In this document: one piece after another, positions 1 to 8,347 of the stretch
Layout of the letters: each line of letters begins with the position of its first letter
How positions within the stretch are numbered: the stretch's first letter is position 1
NCBI GenBank assembly: GCA_963822175.1
Contig: CAWGGJ010000005.1
Location: 248,001-312,000 of the forward strand
Length of the DNA stretch: 64,000 nt
Reading direction: 5' to 3'
From: FEB-25 sp963822175
GTDB lineage: Bacteria; Chloroflexota; Anaerolineae; Anaerolineales; UBA4823
The notes under the pieces: generated by a model
Seen by the model: only the letters and a program-made list of their open reading frames with translations
Told to the model about the DNA's origin: nothing
Database searches by the model: none
Position numbers and translations under genes: made by a program

Positions 1-568
1 CGATCAAGCCTGGCGAATTCAAGGAGACAAGTGAAACAAACCAGGTACCATCTGGAAATAAATCTTTGGAATGGTGAACAGCTTCGATAGCCAGCCGGGT
101 TTTTCCAATTCCTCCTGGACCTACGATGGTAAGCAACGAGCATTGAGGGTCTTGCAGCAGCTGGGTAAGAGCGGTGATCTCTGGCTCCCGTCCGATGAAA
201 GGGGTCAGCTCCCGAGGTAGATTTTCAAGAACTGTGCTGGACTTTCCGGCTGGCGGAGATGTGCTAACAAGAGAAAGTAGTTTTTCAATGCCCAGCTCAC
301 CACGGGCAACTTTTATAAACGTTGTTTGGTCTTCACCTGGGATTTCCAGCGCTTTGGCTAACATCCCGGCGAGCTGCTTGGATGGTCGACGCTCCCCTGC
401 TTCAATTTTTCGGAGGGCAAAAACAGAACAACAAGCGCGTCCTGCTAGCTCAGCCTGTGTCAGGTCAAGCTGCTTACGACGGCGTTTGAGCCACTCGCTG
501 AAATAAAGGGGGAACTCCTCTTCTTCACCAATTGGAAAGGTCGTTCCCTTTGCATCTATGGTGGTCAT
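1..568 (-). CDS. XRE-family HTH / NB-ARC ATPase regulator (N-terminal part)
   Basis: My reading of the minus strand from the ATG at 568 gives an open frame that runs off the window edge (about 189 residues seen). Residues 20-75 form an XRE-type helix-turn-helix (LKRRRKQLDLTQAELA, then a recognition-helix region ending in LRKIEAGERRPS). A linker leads to FIGREPEITALTQLL and a Walker A motif GPGGIGKTRLA, the standard start of an NB-ARC/AAA ATPase. Proteins of this build are usually about 900 residues with TPR repeats, acting as ATP-gated transcription regulators of SARP/LuxR-like logic; the C-terminal part is outside the window. It diverges from the collagen-like gene, so a regulatory link is possible but is inference. 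Confidence 0.85.
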   Translation of the reverse strand, partial: MTTIDAKGTTFPIGEEEEFPLYFSEWLKRRRKQLDLTQAELAGRACCSVFALRKIEAGERRPSKQLAGMLAKALEIPGEDQTTFIKVARGELGIEKLLSLVSTSPPAGKSSTVLENLPRELTPFIGREPEITALTQLLQDPQCSLLTIVGPGGIGKTRLAIEAVHHSKDLFPDGTWFVSLVSLNSPGLI

Positions 569-892
569 TACCTGTGTATTGGCTTGTTCAATTGATTTGG
601 ATTTTGTTGTGTATATATTATCTGTATTTTCAAAACAGAAATCAAATTAATGAAATATTTCACAACCTGGGTCTTTATTGGATTTAATATTATTTATTTG
701 TGTTAGTTCATGGGTTAGAAATAGGGTTACCTGTGTAACCCCAAACGACCATGGATTTATTGTTTAATTCATACAGAATAAATCGATCACGAAAAGACAA
801 TAACTTCCTTAACAGATTATCACAAAATCCAGCAGTCCTGAAGGTTGCAATATCCTTATGATCATATCAGGAGAAATTGGAGGTGGAATGCA
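569..892. other. Divergent intergenic region, AT-rich
   Basis: This 324-base stretch separates the minus-strand NB-ARC regulator from the plus-strand collagen-like gene and must hold promoters for both directions. It is clearly more AT-rich than the coding DNA around it. I see no convincing -35/-10 pair, operator repeat or gene in it. Confidence 0.4.
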
Positions 893-1018
893 ATGAAAAA
901 ATCATTCATGAGTGCGAGAGTGAAAGCGAGACGAGGAGATTCTTTGCGATCAGAAAGACTCATCTATATAAAGGATCGTCAAAAAATAAAAAACACATTT
1001 AATGAGGAGAAAAAATGA
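893..1018 (+). CDS. Possible 41-residue leader ORF coupled to the collagen-like gene
   Basis: A short ORF starts at ATG 893 behind GGAGG at 879-883 and stops at TGA 1016-1018, which overlaps the ATG at 1015 of the next gene in an ATGA arrangement. The product would be very basic (starts MKKSFMSARVKARRG) with no recognised domain. The good ribosome site and exact stop/start overlap favour translation; the short length and lack of known homologues argue against. It may only serve to couple or attenuate translation of the downstream gene. Confidence 0.3.
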   Translation: MKKSFMSARVKARRGDSLRSERLIYIKDRQKIKNTFNEEKK

Positions 1019-2640
1019 ACCTGCAAATGAAAATTAAAAAATATCGTCTGTTAGTTATTCTGGTCCTGGCGCTAGGGTTGCTTGTTGCGAGCACCTCCCT
1101 GGTTCTGGCCCAGGTCATCGGCGAAGATGGAATGATCTACGCGTGCGTTATCCCAAGTGATGGCACAATTCGTATCGTTTCTGATCCAGCAAATTGCAAG
1201 AAAAACGAGGAATTGCTTTCCTGGAATATCACCGGGCAAAAAGGCGACCCGGGGCTGGCTTGCTGGGATCTGAATGGCAACGGGCTCGAGGATGTGGATG
1301 AAGACATCAACCAGGATAACCTGTGGGATACCGTCGACTGTAAAGGCTCTCAGGGGGACCCTGGTGTTCAAGGTGATCCAGGGATCCAGGGGCCGCAGGG
1401 AGATATAGGACCCGCTGGTCCTGCTGGGGCTCAGGGCGAAGCTGGACCTATTGGAGCCCAAGGTGAAATGGGTCCTGTTGGACCCCAGGGCATAGCTGGA
1501 CCTGCCGGACCTATGGGCGAAGCTGGACCTGCCGGACCTGCCGGACCTCAGGGTGATATCGGCCCTGCTGGACCTGCTGGACTTCAGGGTGATGTAGGCC
1601 CTGCCGGTCCCGCCGGACCTCAGGGTGAAGCTGGCCTTGCTGGACCTCAGGGTGAGCAAGGTCTCACCGGGGAACCGGGCCTCCAGGGCAACCCTGGGCC
1701 GGCTTGCTGGGACTTAAATGGCGACAGCCTCGAGGACCCCGAAGAAGATATCAACCAGGATAACAAATGGAATGCCATGGATTGCAAAGGGCTCCAAGGC
1801 GAGCAAGGAATTCCAGGCGTGCCTGGGCCGGTCGGGCCTACTGGTCCTGTTGGGCCGCAAGGTCCCGCTGGTCCTGCCGGTCCTCAGGGCGAGGATGGCG
1901 CAATGGGCGCGACCGGTGCTCAAGGTCCGCAAGGTGAGCAAGGCCTACCTGGGCCACAAGGAGAGCCCGGTCCGGCAGGAACTGGCATTGCGTCGCTTGA
2001 CGAGCTGGATGGCCTACCTTGCCAGGTTGGTCAACCGGGAGAAGGGGTGATTGCATTATCTTATGATCCGACTACGGGAATTGCAGTAATCGCATGCAAT
2101 CCCACCATCCTGTATACCTTAACGATTGAAAAAATAGGCGGGATCAACAGCACTGTCCTCAGCTACCCAGCTGGTATTGGCTGCGGCTCAACCTGTTATT
2201 TCGCCTTCCCAGCCGGGAGATTAATCGAATTGAGCATCAATGATGGGGACAGCTTCGTGGGTTGGGGAGGTGCGTGCAGTGGATCAGGTTCGTGCCAGGT
2301 GGTCATGAACTCGGATATGACGGTCACTGCAACTTTTGCTACTGATCACCAAATCCTGCTTAGCCTTTTCTTCCAAGAGTTCGTAATGCCTCCCTATAAC
2401 TATATCGCCAGCGGTTCTGTTCTTGTTGATGGTTGGCAGACTTGCTCCGACCCATATTGCGCCTATAACTATCCCGAAGGTCAAACCATCACCTTTGAGG
2501 CAATCCCTGATGACGGGAGCACTTTTGGCGGCTGGGATGGTGTATGCGAAGGAGAGCCTTCGTTGATCTGCACGGTGACGATCGATGATACAGACCCGAT
2601 TGACATGGAGGTACAAGCCGTTTTCACATTGGCTTGGTGA
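1015..2640 (+). CDS. Secreted collagen-like protein with calcium-loop-like inserts and InlB B-type repeats
   Basis: A 541-residue exported protein. Residues 1-32 are a signal peptide (basic N-terminus, hydrophobic core, VLA-Q cleavage). Two collagen-type Gly-X-Y tracts span about residues 110-228 and 259-323, rich in GPAG, GPQG and GEQG triplets. Each is preceded by a nearly identical Cys-bounded insert (about 82-109 and 229-257) built around DLNGNGLEDVDEDINQD, which resembles an EF-hand or dockerin calcium loop. Two beta-rich repeats follow (about 368-441 and 448-541) with the FVGWGGAC and FGGWDGVC cores of divergent InlB B-repeats, each with paired Cys. The start is supported by GAGGAG a few bases upstream. 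Likely a surface or extracellular fibre or adhesin; function is inferred. Confidence 0.88.
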   Translation: MNLQMKIKKYRLLVILVLALGLLVASTSLVLAQVIGEDGMIYACVIPSDGTIRIVSDPANCKKNEELLSWNITGQKGDPGLACWDLNGNGLEDVDEDINQDNLWDTVDCKGSQGDPGVQGDPGIQGPQGDIGPAGPAGAQGEAGPIGAQGEMGPVGPQGIAGPAGPMGEAGPAGPAGPQGDIGPAGPAGLQGDVGPAGPAGPQGEAGLAGPQGEQGLTGEPGLQGNPGPACWDLNGDSLEDPEEDINQDNKWNAMDCKGLQGEQGIPGVPGPVGPTGPVGPQGPAGPAGPQGEDGAMGATGAQGPQGEQGLPGPQGEPGPAGTGIASLDELDGLPCQVGQPGEGVIALSYDPTTGIAVIACNPTILYTLTIEKIGGINSTVLSYPAGIGCGSTCYFAFPAGRLIELSINDGDSFVGWGGACSGSGSCQVVMNSDMTVTATFATDHQILLSLFFQEFVMPPYNYIASGSVLVDGWQTCSDPYCAYNYPEGQTITFEAIPDDGSTFGGWDGVCEGEPSLICTVTIDDTDPIDMEVQAVFTLAW

Positions 2641-2756
2641 CTCTCATCGCATTGGAAGAGGCAAACCATTCGTGAAGAGAAGATACTCGAGCGGAGGCGG
2701 CAATATCGTAGTGCACACCGGTAAACAGGACATGTTAATCATGTGATACAGCAAAA

Positions 2757-2789
2757 GGGAGACGGAGACACGCACAAATCCCGCCTCCC
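2757..2789 (+). terminator. Hairpin downstream of the collagen-like gene
   Basis: GGGAGACGG pairs with CCGCCTCCC (one A-C mismatch) across a 15-base loop, 117 bases after the collagen-like stop codon. There is no U tract, so it is a weak terminator candidate or an RNA-stabilising hairpin. Confidence 0.3.
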
Positions 2790-2930
2790 TTGACAAATCA
2801 TAAGCATATAAATCAATGCTTAATTACCCTTGAAAGTATCGCAATACATGACAGCACTCTGTCCTGCCAAATATATTCCGGCACGGCAGAGCTCGCAGTC
2901 CAGTTTTTATGTGAAGGAAAGGAACGTAAA

Positions 2931-3227
2931 ATGATATTGTTACAGATTTGTTTACTCCCATTTAGTGTCCTGCTCCTGTTAGGTGCTATCTTTGCGATCG
3001 GCTCCGCTGGTGTGGAACAGCCTGATCAATCAACCTGGATTGATCAAGATGACGCCTGGATTGATGAACGCTTGTCCGCTGTGACAACTGGTTTCGTCCA
3101 CCTGCCATGCCAAGCATGTCGCATTGATGTGTCAGATAAAGAGCAGGTTGAATTTCTCCACACTGAAATCATCCATGGTTTTGTAAACCGTGATTCACTA
3201 TCAGAAATGCTGATCTATAAACTTTAA
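2931..3227 (+). CDS. Small single-span membrane protein of unknown function
   Basis: 98 residues from ATG 2931, chosen over an in-frame ATG at 2790 because GGAAAGGA lies just upstream and the N-terminus then begins with a hydrophobic span (about residues 3-26) typical of a signal anchor. The rest is soluble, acidic, contains two Cys in LPCQACRID, and has no recognised domain. The next small membrane gene follows after 2 bases, suggesting a two-gene unit upstream of the ECF sigma factor. I do not recognise the family. Confidence 0.5.
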   Translation: MILLQICLLPFSVLLLLGAIFAIGSAGVEQPDQSTWIDQDDAWIDERLSAVTTGFVHLPCQACRIDVSDKEQVEFLHTEIIHGFVNRDSLSEMLIYKL

Positions 3228-3229
3228 GC

Positions 3230-3448
3230 ATGGGACGTGTAAAAATGTTAATCACATTACTTTTACCTGCGTTTTTATCGGCTTGTCTTGTTTCCTTCGC
3301 AGCAGGTATATCTGTCTTGCTCAAGGCGAATAATAAGGTGACTGGGTGGCTCAGCGTGGCAGTTGATCTGGTGTTTGCCTTGCTTTCTTGGGCAATATTC
3401 CTCATGTTTTCCATTCCACCGAGTGTTCAAGTTGGGAGTGGAATTTAA
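3230..3448 (+). CDS. Small two-span membrane protein of unknown function
   Basis: 72 residues with two hydrophobic segments (about 6-28 and 42-62) joined by a short basic loop. It starts 2 bases after the preceding stop; an internal ATG at 3245 is an alternative start. No family recognised. Location just before an ECF sigma factor raises the possibility that it belongs to the sigma factor's signal chain, but it has no zinc-finger anti-sigma motif. Confidence 0.45.
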   Translation: MGRVKMLITLLLPAFLSACLVSFAAGISVLLKANNKVTGWLSVAVDLVFALLSWAIFLMFSIPPSVQVGSGI

Positions 3449-3538
3449 ATCAAGGTTCGTATCGGCAAGATTAACTCTGAAAGCACCTCAATGTGACTCA
3501 CTTAATGCCTGGTGTAAGGAAGAAGGTGCAGGATACCG

Positions 3539-4168
3539 GTGGAAAATATGGCGACGACGAGTTATGCGGCTTTTCAGAAAAGCCCAAACACACCCAATGA
3601 AACCGCCCTGATCTTAAGCGCCAAGCAGGGCAACATGGATGAATTCAATCAGTTGGTTCTGGTCTACCAGGACCGGATATATAACCTGGCACTGCGTATC
3701 CTGGGTGATGAACACGCCGCCGAAGATATCACACAAAATACTTTCCTGACGGCTTATCTCAATCTGCCATGCTTTCGTAACGGTTCTTTTCGCAGCTGGT
3801 TATATCGGATTGCCACCCATGCCTGTTACGATGTGTACCGTCTTCATAAGCGCCACCCAGTGGTGTCCATGGAGAATAAGGACCTTGCAGAAGAGAGGAT
3901 ATCACCGCTCGACAATTTTTCGAGCTCCGGTCAGCTTCCTGAGATTGAGGTAGAGCGCCATGAATTGGCGTATATTGTTCAACGTGCACTCAATCAGCTG
4001 GAAATGGACCAGCGTGCCGTGGTGATCCTGGTCGACCAGCAAGAGTTTGACTACCAGGAAGCAGCTCAAGTCCTCTGCATCCCGGTCGGAACGGTGAAAA
4101 GCCGCCTTGCTCGCGCCCGAATGCATTTGCGCCAGATCCTGAGTACCTTGCTCTATAACTTCCCCTAA
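3539..4168 (+). CDS. ECF-type RNA polymerase sigma factor
   Basis: A 209-residue sigma-70 family protein without region 3. Region 2 is at about residues 35-105 (FNQLVLVYQDRIYNLALRIL, then EDITQNTFLTAYLNL and SWLYRIATHACYDVYR). Region 4 is at about 145-200 (ALNQLEMDQRAVVILVDQQE and the helix-turn-helix IPVGTVKSRLARARMHLR). The start is GTG 3539; ATG 3548 is an in-frame alternative. No anti-sigma gene follows within 800 bases, which is unusual for the class; the two small membrane proteins upstream are the only local candidates for a partner. Target promoters cannot be told from the sequence. Confidence 0.92.
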   Translation: MENMATTSYAAFQKSPNTPNETALILSAKQGNMDEFNQLVLVYQDRIYNLALRILGDEHAAEDITQNTFLTAYLNLPCFRNGSFRSWLYRIATHACYDVYRLHKRHPVVSMENKDLAEERISPLDNFSSSGQLPEIEVERHELAYIVQRALNQLEMDQRAVVILVDQQEFDYQEAAQVLCIPVGTVKSRLARARMHLRQILSTLLYNFP

Positions 4169-4899
4169 ATAATATGCCTGGAATGCAGGCTGAACTCTCA
4201 ATCTTGCACCGTGAGTATGGATACCAATTTCAAGAGCGCTTGAAAGAATTTACACCGATGCAGTATTGAACTCTCACAGGCAATTGGATTGATAGCTCTG
4301 TATTTTTCCTGCTTTGAGTCCTTTGGGCGCTGGATGGTTGGCTGCTGGTTAGCCAAGCTTTTCACCTGAAGCAGCAGGAAAACCTGGTTGCCGGCAAGCA
4401 GGTTTTTGCATAATGCTAAAAGTTACGCTAATTGCTGTTTTTTAGCGTGGAGCGGCTCAACTAGTTATCTACTGATTATAAAGAGTCCGTCTATGCTCAT
4501 ATATGGGAGATATTACAGTAGACCTGGAGGAATTCGAATCCGCGACTTCTTCAGTCCGATGGAAAAAAATACAGTCGACACGGGAAAAATTTACCGTCTT
4601 TTACGTCTAATATCGATTAAAATCACCATACTGATCGAGCATATCTGTTTCCAAATTGTGCCCGCAGTATGAAGCAAGGAAAGGCGACCCGTAGCCCTGC
4701 CCTGAGGGCGAGATCAAAGTTACCGATGATGTTTCAGATTATCCATGAATATTCAGGACATTTGTCCCCATCAACACGGGATAGATGCCCATCGACTTTA
4801 TTTAAATGATGCAATACAATCACTTTAAACGCCTAAACATAGCATCATTAATAAAAGCCCTCACCATGTGGAGAGAGCTAGTAAAGATTACCCAACTGC
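4169..4899. other. Gene-free stretch between sigma factor and tRNA-like sequence
   Basis: Apart from a terminator-like hairpin near 4379, no credible gene is present. Around 4533-4560 the minus strand reads like the 3' half of a tRNA (a TTCGAAT loop with a 4-of-5 pairing stem), but no matching 5' acceptor strand is found. Short open frames here look like chance. Confidence 0.4.
4379..4407 (+). terminator. Intrinsic terminator-like hairpin after the sigma factor
   Basis: AAAACCTG pairs with CAGGTTTT, extended inward by TTG/CAA around a CCGG tip, and is followed by a further T. It lies about 210 bases after the sigma factor stop and is the first good terminator candidate on that strand. Confidence 0.5.
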
Positions 4900-4996
4900 G
4901 GGGAGGCAACCCGCCTTCCACGCCAGTAATAGTATCAACAAGTCCGCCGCGGATCCCCGTATAGGGGATCCGATTCGAATCCCGCCCTCCCCGCCA
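4900..4996 (+). other. tRNA-like sequence, probably decayed (long-variable-arm type)
   Basis: The ends look like a tRNA. GGGGAGG (4900-4906) is perfectly complementary to CCTCCCC (4986-4992), followed by discriminator G and an encoded CCA. A TTCGAAT T-loop sits at the right place, and GATCCCC/GGGGATC forms a variable arm at 4952-4970. The length, 97 nt, fits tRNA-Ser or tRNA-Sec. But the T-stem does not pair (TCCGA against CCCGC), no normal D-arm is seen and the anticodon stem lacks its 5' strand. I read it as a remnant or rearranged tRNA, not a functional one. Confidence 0.35.
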
Positions 4997-5008
4997 GGAA
5001 AGAAGCAA

Positions 5009-6730
5009 TTAACCTTCCATTTTTAGAGGATCTTTGGCTTCACTGGCAAGTGAACTGGTTGCCTCCTCTTCCATCAACACCCGGCGCAGGTGCTTGCCCA
5101 CCATATTCTTGGGCAGTGATTCCCTGAACTCAACATGGCGCGGCACCTTGTAACCGGAGAGCTTCTCCTTGCAGAATCCACGCAGTGTCTCAACATCAAA
5201 CTGCTCGCCTGGCTTTAATACCACCCAGGCTTTTACTGCTTCGCCCTGTTGCTCATCCATCACCCTGCCCACGCACACCTCCTGCACCGCTGGGTGCATG
5301 GCAATCACTTCTTCCACTTCACGCGGCCACACCTGGAAACCTCCTGGCTTGATCACGTCCTTTTTACGGTCGATCAGGAACAGGTAGCCATCTTCATCAA
5401 GGTAGCCAATATCACCGGTGAACACCCAGCCGTCCCGGATCATCTCAGCAGTTGCTTCAGGGCGCTTCCAATAGCCCTCCATGATCTGAGGAGCGCGAAT
5501 GATGATTTCACCAGCCGTGCCGGGAGGCTGATCTACCAAACCGGATTGCAAGTCAACGATGCGCAAATCCACATCGGGGAGGGGTAGGCCTGTGGAACCG
5601 TCCTTCTGCTGTCCATGCACCGGGCAGACCACAGCTGCCAGCACCGTCTCGGTCATGGCATAGGCATCCAGCAGCCTGCCATTGGTCAGCTTTTCAAAAC
5701 GGTCCTTGGTCTCCTTCAACAGTGGAGCGGCTGCCGAATAACACACCTTCATCGACTTGAAGTCTACCTTGCCGGAGATGACATCGGGGTGGTTAAGCAG
5801 GGCGTTGAACAGGGTGGGTACGCCATGGAAGACAGCCGGGCGTTCTTTCCGCAATGTGGCTACCAGGTCATCGATATCGCGCGGGTTGGGAATAACCACC
5901 ATCGGGTAGCGTGCCACGATGGAAGTATTCATCCCCATATTACCGTAAACATGGAACAACGGCATTACCAGGGTTAGTTTGTCATCCCAATCGGTGAGCA
6001 CGGTGGCGGCATAGGCGTGCAGCTGCATGGCTGAGATCAACAGCGATCGATGCGTCGCCAAGACGGCCTTCGGCCTGCCGGTGGTACCCCCACTGAATAG
6101 CAGAATGGCAGGGTCGGATGGTTTCACCTCAACCGGTGGGCGCTTCGAGCCGGTAAATTTGCGCATCAGGCCGGTAAACGTATCGTCACCGGGGCGTAGG
6201 TTGATACGGTAGCCTTCCTTTTTTTCCTTGACCAGGGTGAAAAGGATTGCCAGCACGGGTGGCAAAAAGTCCTTGATGTGCACAGCCACGACTCGTTTCA
6301 CACCTGTGCGCGGTTGGATGGACTTGATCTTCTCATAGAACGGATTGAACACCAACACCGTTTCAGCTTCACACTCGTTGAGGGCATGCTCGAGCTCCCA
6401 TTCGGTATAGGTGGAGTTGATCGGGCAAAAAATCGCCCCAGCTTTCCAAGAGCCAAGCTGGGCAATGACGGCCTGGGGCGAATTGGGGATCAATGCCGCC
6501 ACCCGGTCGCCTTTCTTCACACCCAAATTGAGCAGGGCTGCTGCCAGATCGTTGCTGTATCCCTCAAGCTGTGAGGCATTAACCTGCAACCCTTTAAAGA
6601 TCAATGTGAGCTGATCTGGTCGCTGCTGGACGGTCTCAGCCAGAACGTCCAGCAATGTGCAATCGGGATAAGGCTCCAAGGTGTGGGGTAACAGTGGATC
6701 ATAGCTCTTAAACCAGGGTCGATCAGTCAT
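5009..6730 (-). CDS. Long-chain fatty-acid--CoA ligase (AMP-forming)
   Basis: A 573-residue member of the ANL adenylate-forming superfamily that activates a carboxylate to an acyl-AMP and transfers it to CoA. Visible motifs in order: the phosphate-binding loop LLFSGGTTGRPKAV (about 210-225), the adenine-site motif DAYAMTETV, the hinge region FTGDIGYLDEDGYL then DRKKDVIKPGGFQVWP, and the C-terminal catalytic lysine region PKNMVGKHLRRVL. Length and motif spacing match the FadD-like long-chain ligases; the exact chain length cannot be read. The ATG at 6730 has GGAG 8 bases upstream. It stands alone between two gene-free stretches, so it is probably monocistronic. Confidence 0.9.
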   Translation of the reverse strand: MTDRPWFKSYDPLLPHTLEPYPDCTLLDVLAETVQQRPDQLTLIFKGLQVNASQLEGYSNDLAAALLNLGVKKGDRVAALIPNSPQAVIAQLGSWKAGAIFCPINSTYTEWELEHALNECEAETVLVFNPFYEKIKSIQPRTGVKRVVAVHIKDFLPPVLAILFTLVKEKKEGYRINLRPGDDTFTGLMRKFTGSKRPPVEVKPSDPAILLFSGGTTGRPKAVLATHRSLLISAMQLHAYAATVLTDWDDKLTLVMPLFHVYGNMGMNTSIVARYPMVVIPNPRDIDDLVATLRKERPAVFHGVPTLFNALLNHPDVISGKVDFKSMKVCYSAAAPLLKETKDRFEKLTNGRLLDAYAMTETVLAAVVCPVHGQQKDGSTGLPLPDVDLRIVDLQSGLVDQPPGTAGEIIIRAPQIMEGYWKRPEATAEMIRDGWVFTGDIGYLDEDGYLFLIDRKKDVIKPGGFQVWPREVEEVIAMHPAVQEVCVGRVMDEQQGEAVKAWVVLKPGEQFDVETLRGFCKEKLSGYKVPRHVEFRESLPKNMVGKHLRRVLMEEEATSSLASEAKDPLKMEG

Positions 6731-7128
6731 CTTTCATTCTCCTTTTTCCGGTGATGTCTGCATGGCACAATCATGATACATGAAAATCATAAAATAAACA
6801 ACGCTATACATGTGCGGTCAGCAATCAGCTTACAGCTGTCAGCAGTTAGTCTTGAGCTGATAGCGTTTTAGCCTACATCATCGATTTTCCACCGCAGGCA
6901 TAGTGGGGAAATTGATCGCCTAAGGGGACGATGCTAAAGCCCTACCATCCCAAACATGACCTAATTAAATCTTGCACACCATTTTTCATGCTAGGGAATT
7001 TTATTTATCATAGGTAGCCTCTTGGTTTTCCGAAGTGAAGATTACCTAGGGTACAATGTGTTATGCATTGCTAATCTTTTAGAATGTTATGAAATACGGA
7101 TTTTCTTTTCTACATATTGGAGGATCAT
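6731..7128. other. Intergenic region between divergent genes
   Basis: It holds the promoters of the acyl-CoA ligase (minus) and the DUF1801 gene (plus). Around 6818-6868 there is a cluster of short TCAGC/CAGCT repeats in both orientations, a low-complexity pattern. No gene is seen. Confidence 0.35.
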
Positions 7129-7554
7129 ATGGCTGAGTTAAAAACCAAACCTACCGATGTTCCTGTGGCTGATTATCTTAATGCAATCGATAATGACCAG
7201 GTTCGTCAAGATTGCTGGATCATAACAGGTATCATGCAAGCTGCAACCAAAGCTGAGCCTGTGATGTGGGGAGACAGCATCGTGGGATTTGGCACATATC
7301 ATTATGTCGGTAAAAGCGGTCGTGAAGGCGATTGGCCGTTGATCAGTTTCTCCCCACGCAAACAGAACATTTCACTATATATCATGTCTGGGTTTGAGCA
7401 GTATGAAGAATTACTGGTAAAGCTGGGTAAATACTCGCGTAGCAAGTCGTGCTTGTACATCAAGCGGCTATCGGATGTACACCTGCCAACGTTGGAGAAA
7501 CTGATCCACGAGTCGGTAACGTACATGATCAAAACCTATGTGACAAAAACATAA
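7129..7554 (+). CDS. DUF1801 domain-containing protein
   Basis: 141 residues from ATG 7129; the in-frame TTG at 7117 overlaps the GGAGG site at 7119-7123, so it is not the start. The sequence has the DUF1801 (YdhG-like) layout: an N-terminal helix (VADYLNAIDNDQVRQDC), the metal- or ligand-site-like region PVMWGDSIVGFGTYHY, a beta strand WPLISFSPRKQNISLYI, and a C-terminal RSKSCLYIKRLSDVHLPTL. The family is a small steroidogenic-acute-regulatory-like fold with no settled biochemical role. A second DUF1801 protein of a different subtype lies at 42862. Confidence 0.8.
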   Translation: MAELKTKPTDVPVADYLNAIDNDQVRQDCWIITGIMQAATKAEPVMWGDSIVGFGTYHYVGKSGREGDWPLISFSPRKQNISLYIMSGFEQYEELLVKLGKYSRSKSCLYIKRLSDVHLPTLEKLIHESVTYMIKTYVTKT

Positions 7555-7694
7555 TTTCCCTAAAAACACACAGCTATAAGCGAAAATTCGTCCAGCGTGA
7601 ATACTGGTAGAGGCATAATTTACAGTTGGAAATACCACACAGAAAGAAAGCCTCAGAGTGAGGTTATGTCTGTTTGGAGAAACAAGAGGGAGCG

Positions 7695-8057
7695 TTGACA
7701 AATAATTCCAAGTCAAACGCACTAGTCAGTCTCTTGCTGGCTTTCCCGTTCACAATCCTATTCCTGTCTTTCATCTTCGGCTTGCAGCCCAGTCTTGGAG
7801 CGCTCGATCCTTTGCTAAATGCAGAGGGCAGCCATCTAGGCACGTTCATAGTGCTTGGAGCCCTTATCTTGCTCTTAATGGGGCTCGGCATCAGCAGTAA
7901 AACCGCCTGGCTGGGTATCAAGCAGGGAGACCATTCGTTCACGACAAGGATTAACCTGCTCATGGCAGGGGCAATTTTTCTGGTCCTAATGGGTTTTATT
8001 GGCGCAATCATCATCGACCAATATCCCTGCTGGGTAGGTGTACCAAACTGCGATTAG
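7695..8057 (+). CDS. Small integral membrane protein, unknown
   Basis: About 120 residues with three hydrophobic segments (roughly residues 10-32, 48-68 and 86-108). I place the start at TTG 7695, preceded by GAGGGAG; an upstream in-frame TTG at 7674 lacks a ribosome site. The C-terminus ends with two Cys (YPCWVGVPNCD). No family is recognised and the gene stands alone. Confidence 0.45.
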   Translation: MTNNSKSNALVSLLLAFPFTILFLSFIFGLQPSLGALDPLLNAEGSHLGTFIVLGALILLLMGLGISSKTAWLGIKQGDHSFTTRINLLMAGAIFLVLMGFIGAIIIDQYPCWVGVPNCD

Positions 8058-8347
8058 AACAGGTGCGCCTCAACCTCCTGTGAGACCAAAAATAGGCGAT
8101 AGAAGACACATCGCAGCTGCTTGAGCATACCCGGGATAATTGGTCAAAGCCTACGGCACTCTGATTTGAGGGCTGGCAGGTATTAACACCCATGGTTTAT
8201 ACAACGGGCCAGGGATTACCTTTCATCTACTTCTAATTTAAATTGATCCTATTACCTCTGAAGAGTGTCGTATGATAGGCAATCCAGAGAAACTAAGCTG
8301 TTGGATTTTTCGAAACAACCAGACAGGTTAACAATAAGGGAAAAACT

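Noticed and set aside
174..506. Plus-strand open frame
   Set aside because: It lies antisense to the NB-ARC regulator, whose HTH and Walker A motifs are clear.
1072..1659. Minus-strand open frame of 195 codons rich in Ser, Arg and Thr
   Set aside because: It is the complement of the collagen repeat; its low-complexity pattern mirrors the Gly-Pro triplets.
4388..4672. Plus-strand 94-codon frame and the minus-strand 62-codon frame at 4820-5008
   Set aside because: They read through tRNA-like and gene-free DNA. Strings such as RGGRDSN are typical of translated tRNA sequence.
6818..6868. Cluster of TCAGC/CAGCT repeats considered as an operator
   Set aside because: Irregular spacing and low complexity; it looks like a common intergenic slippage pattern.
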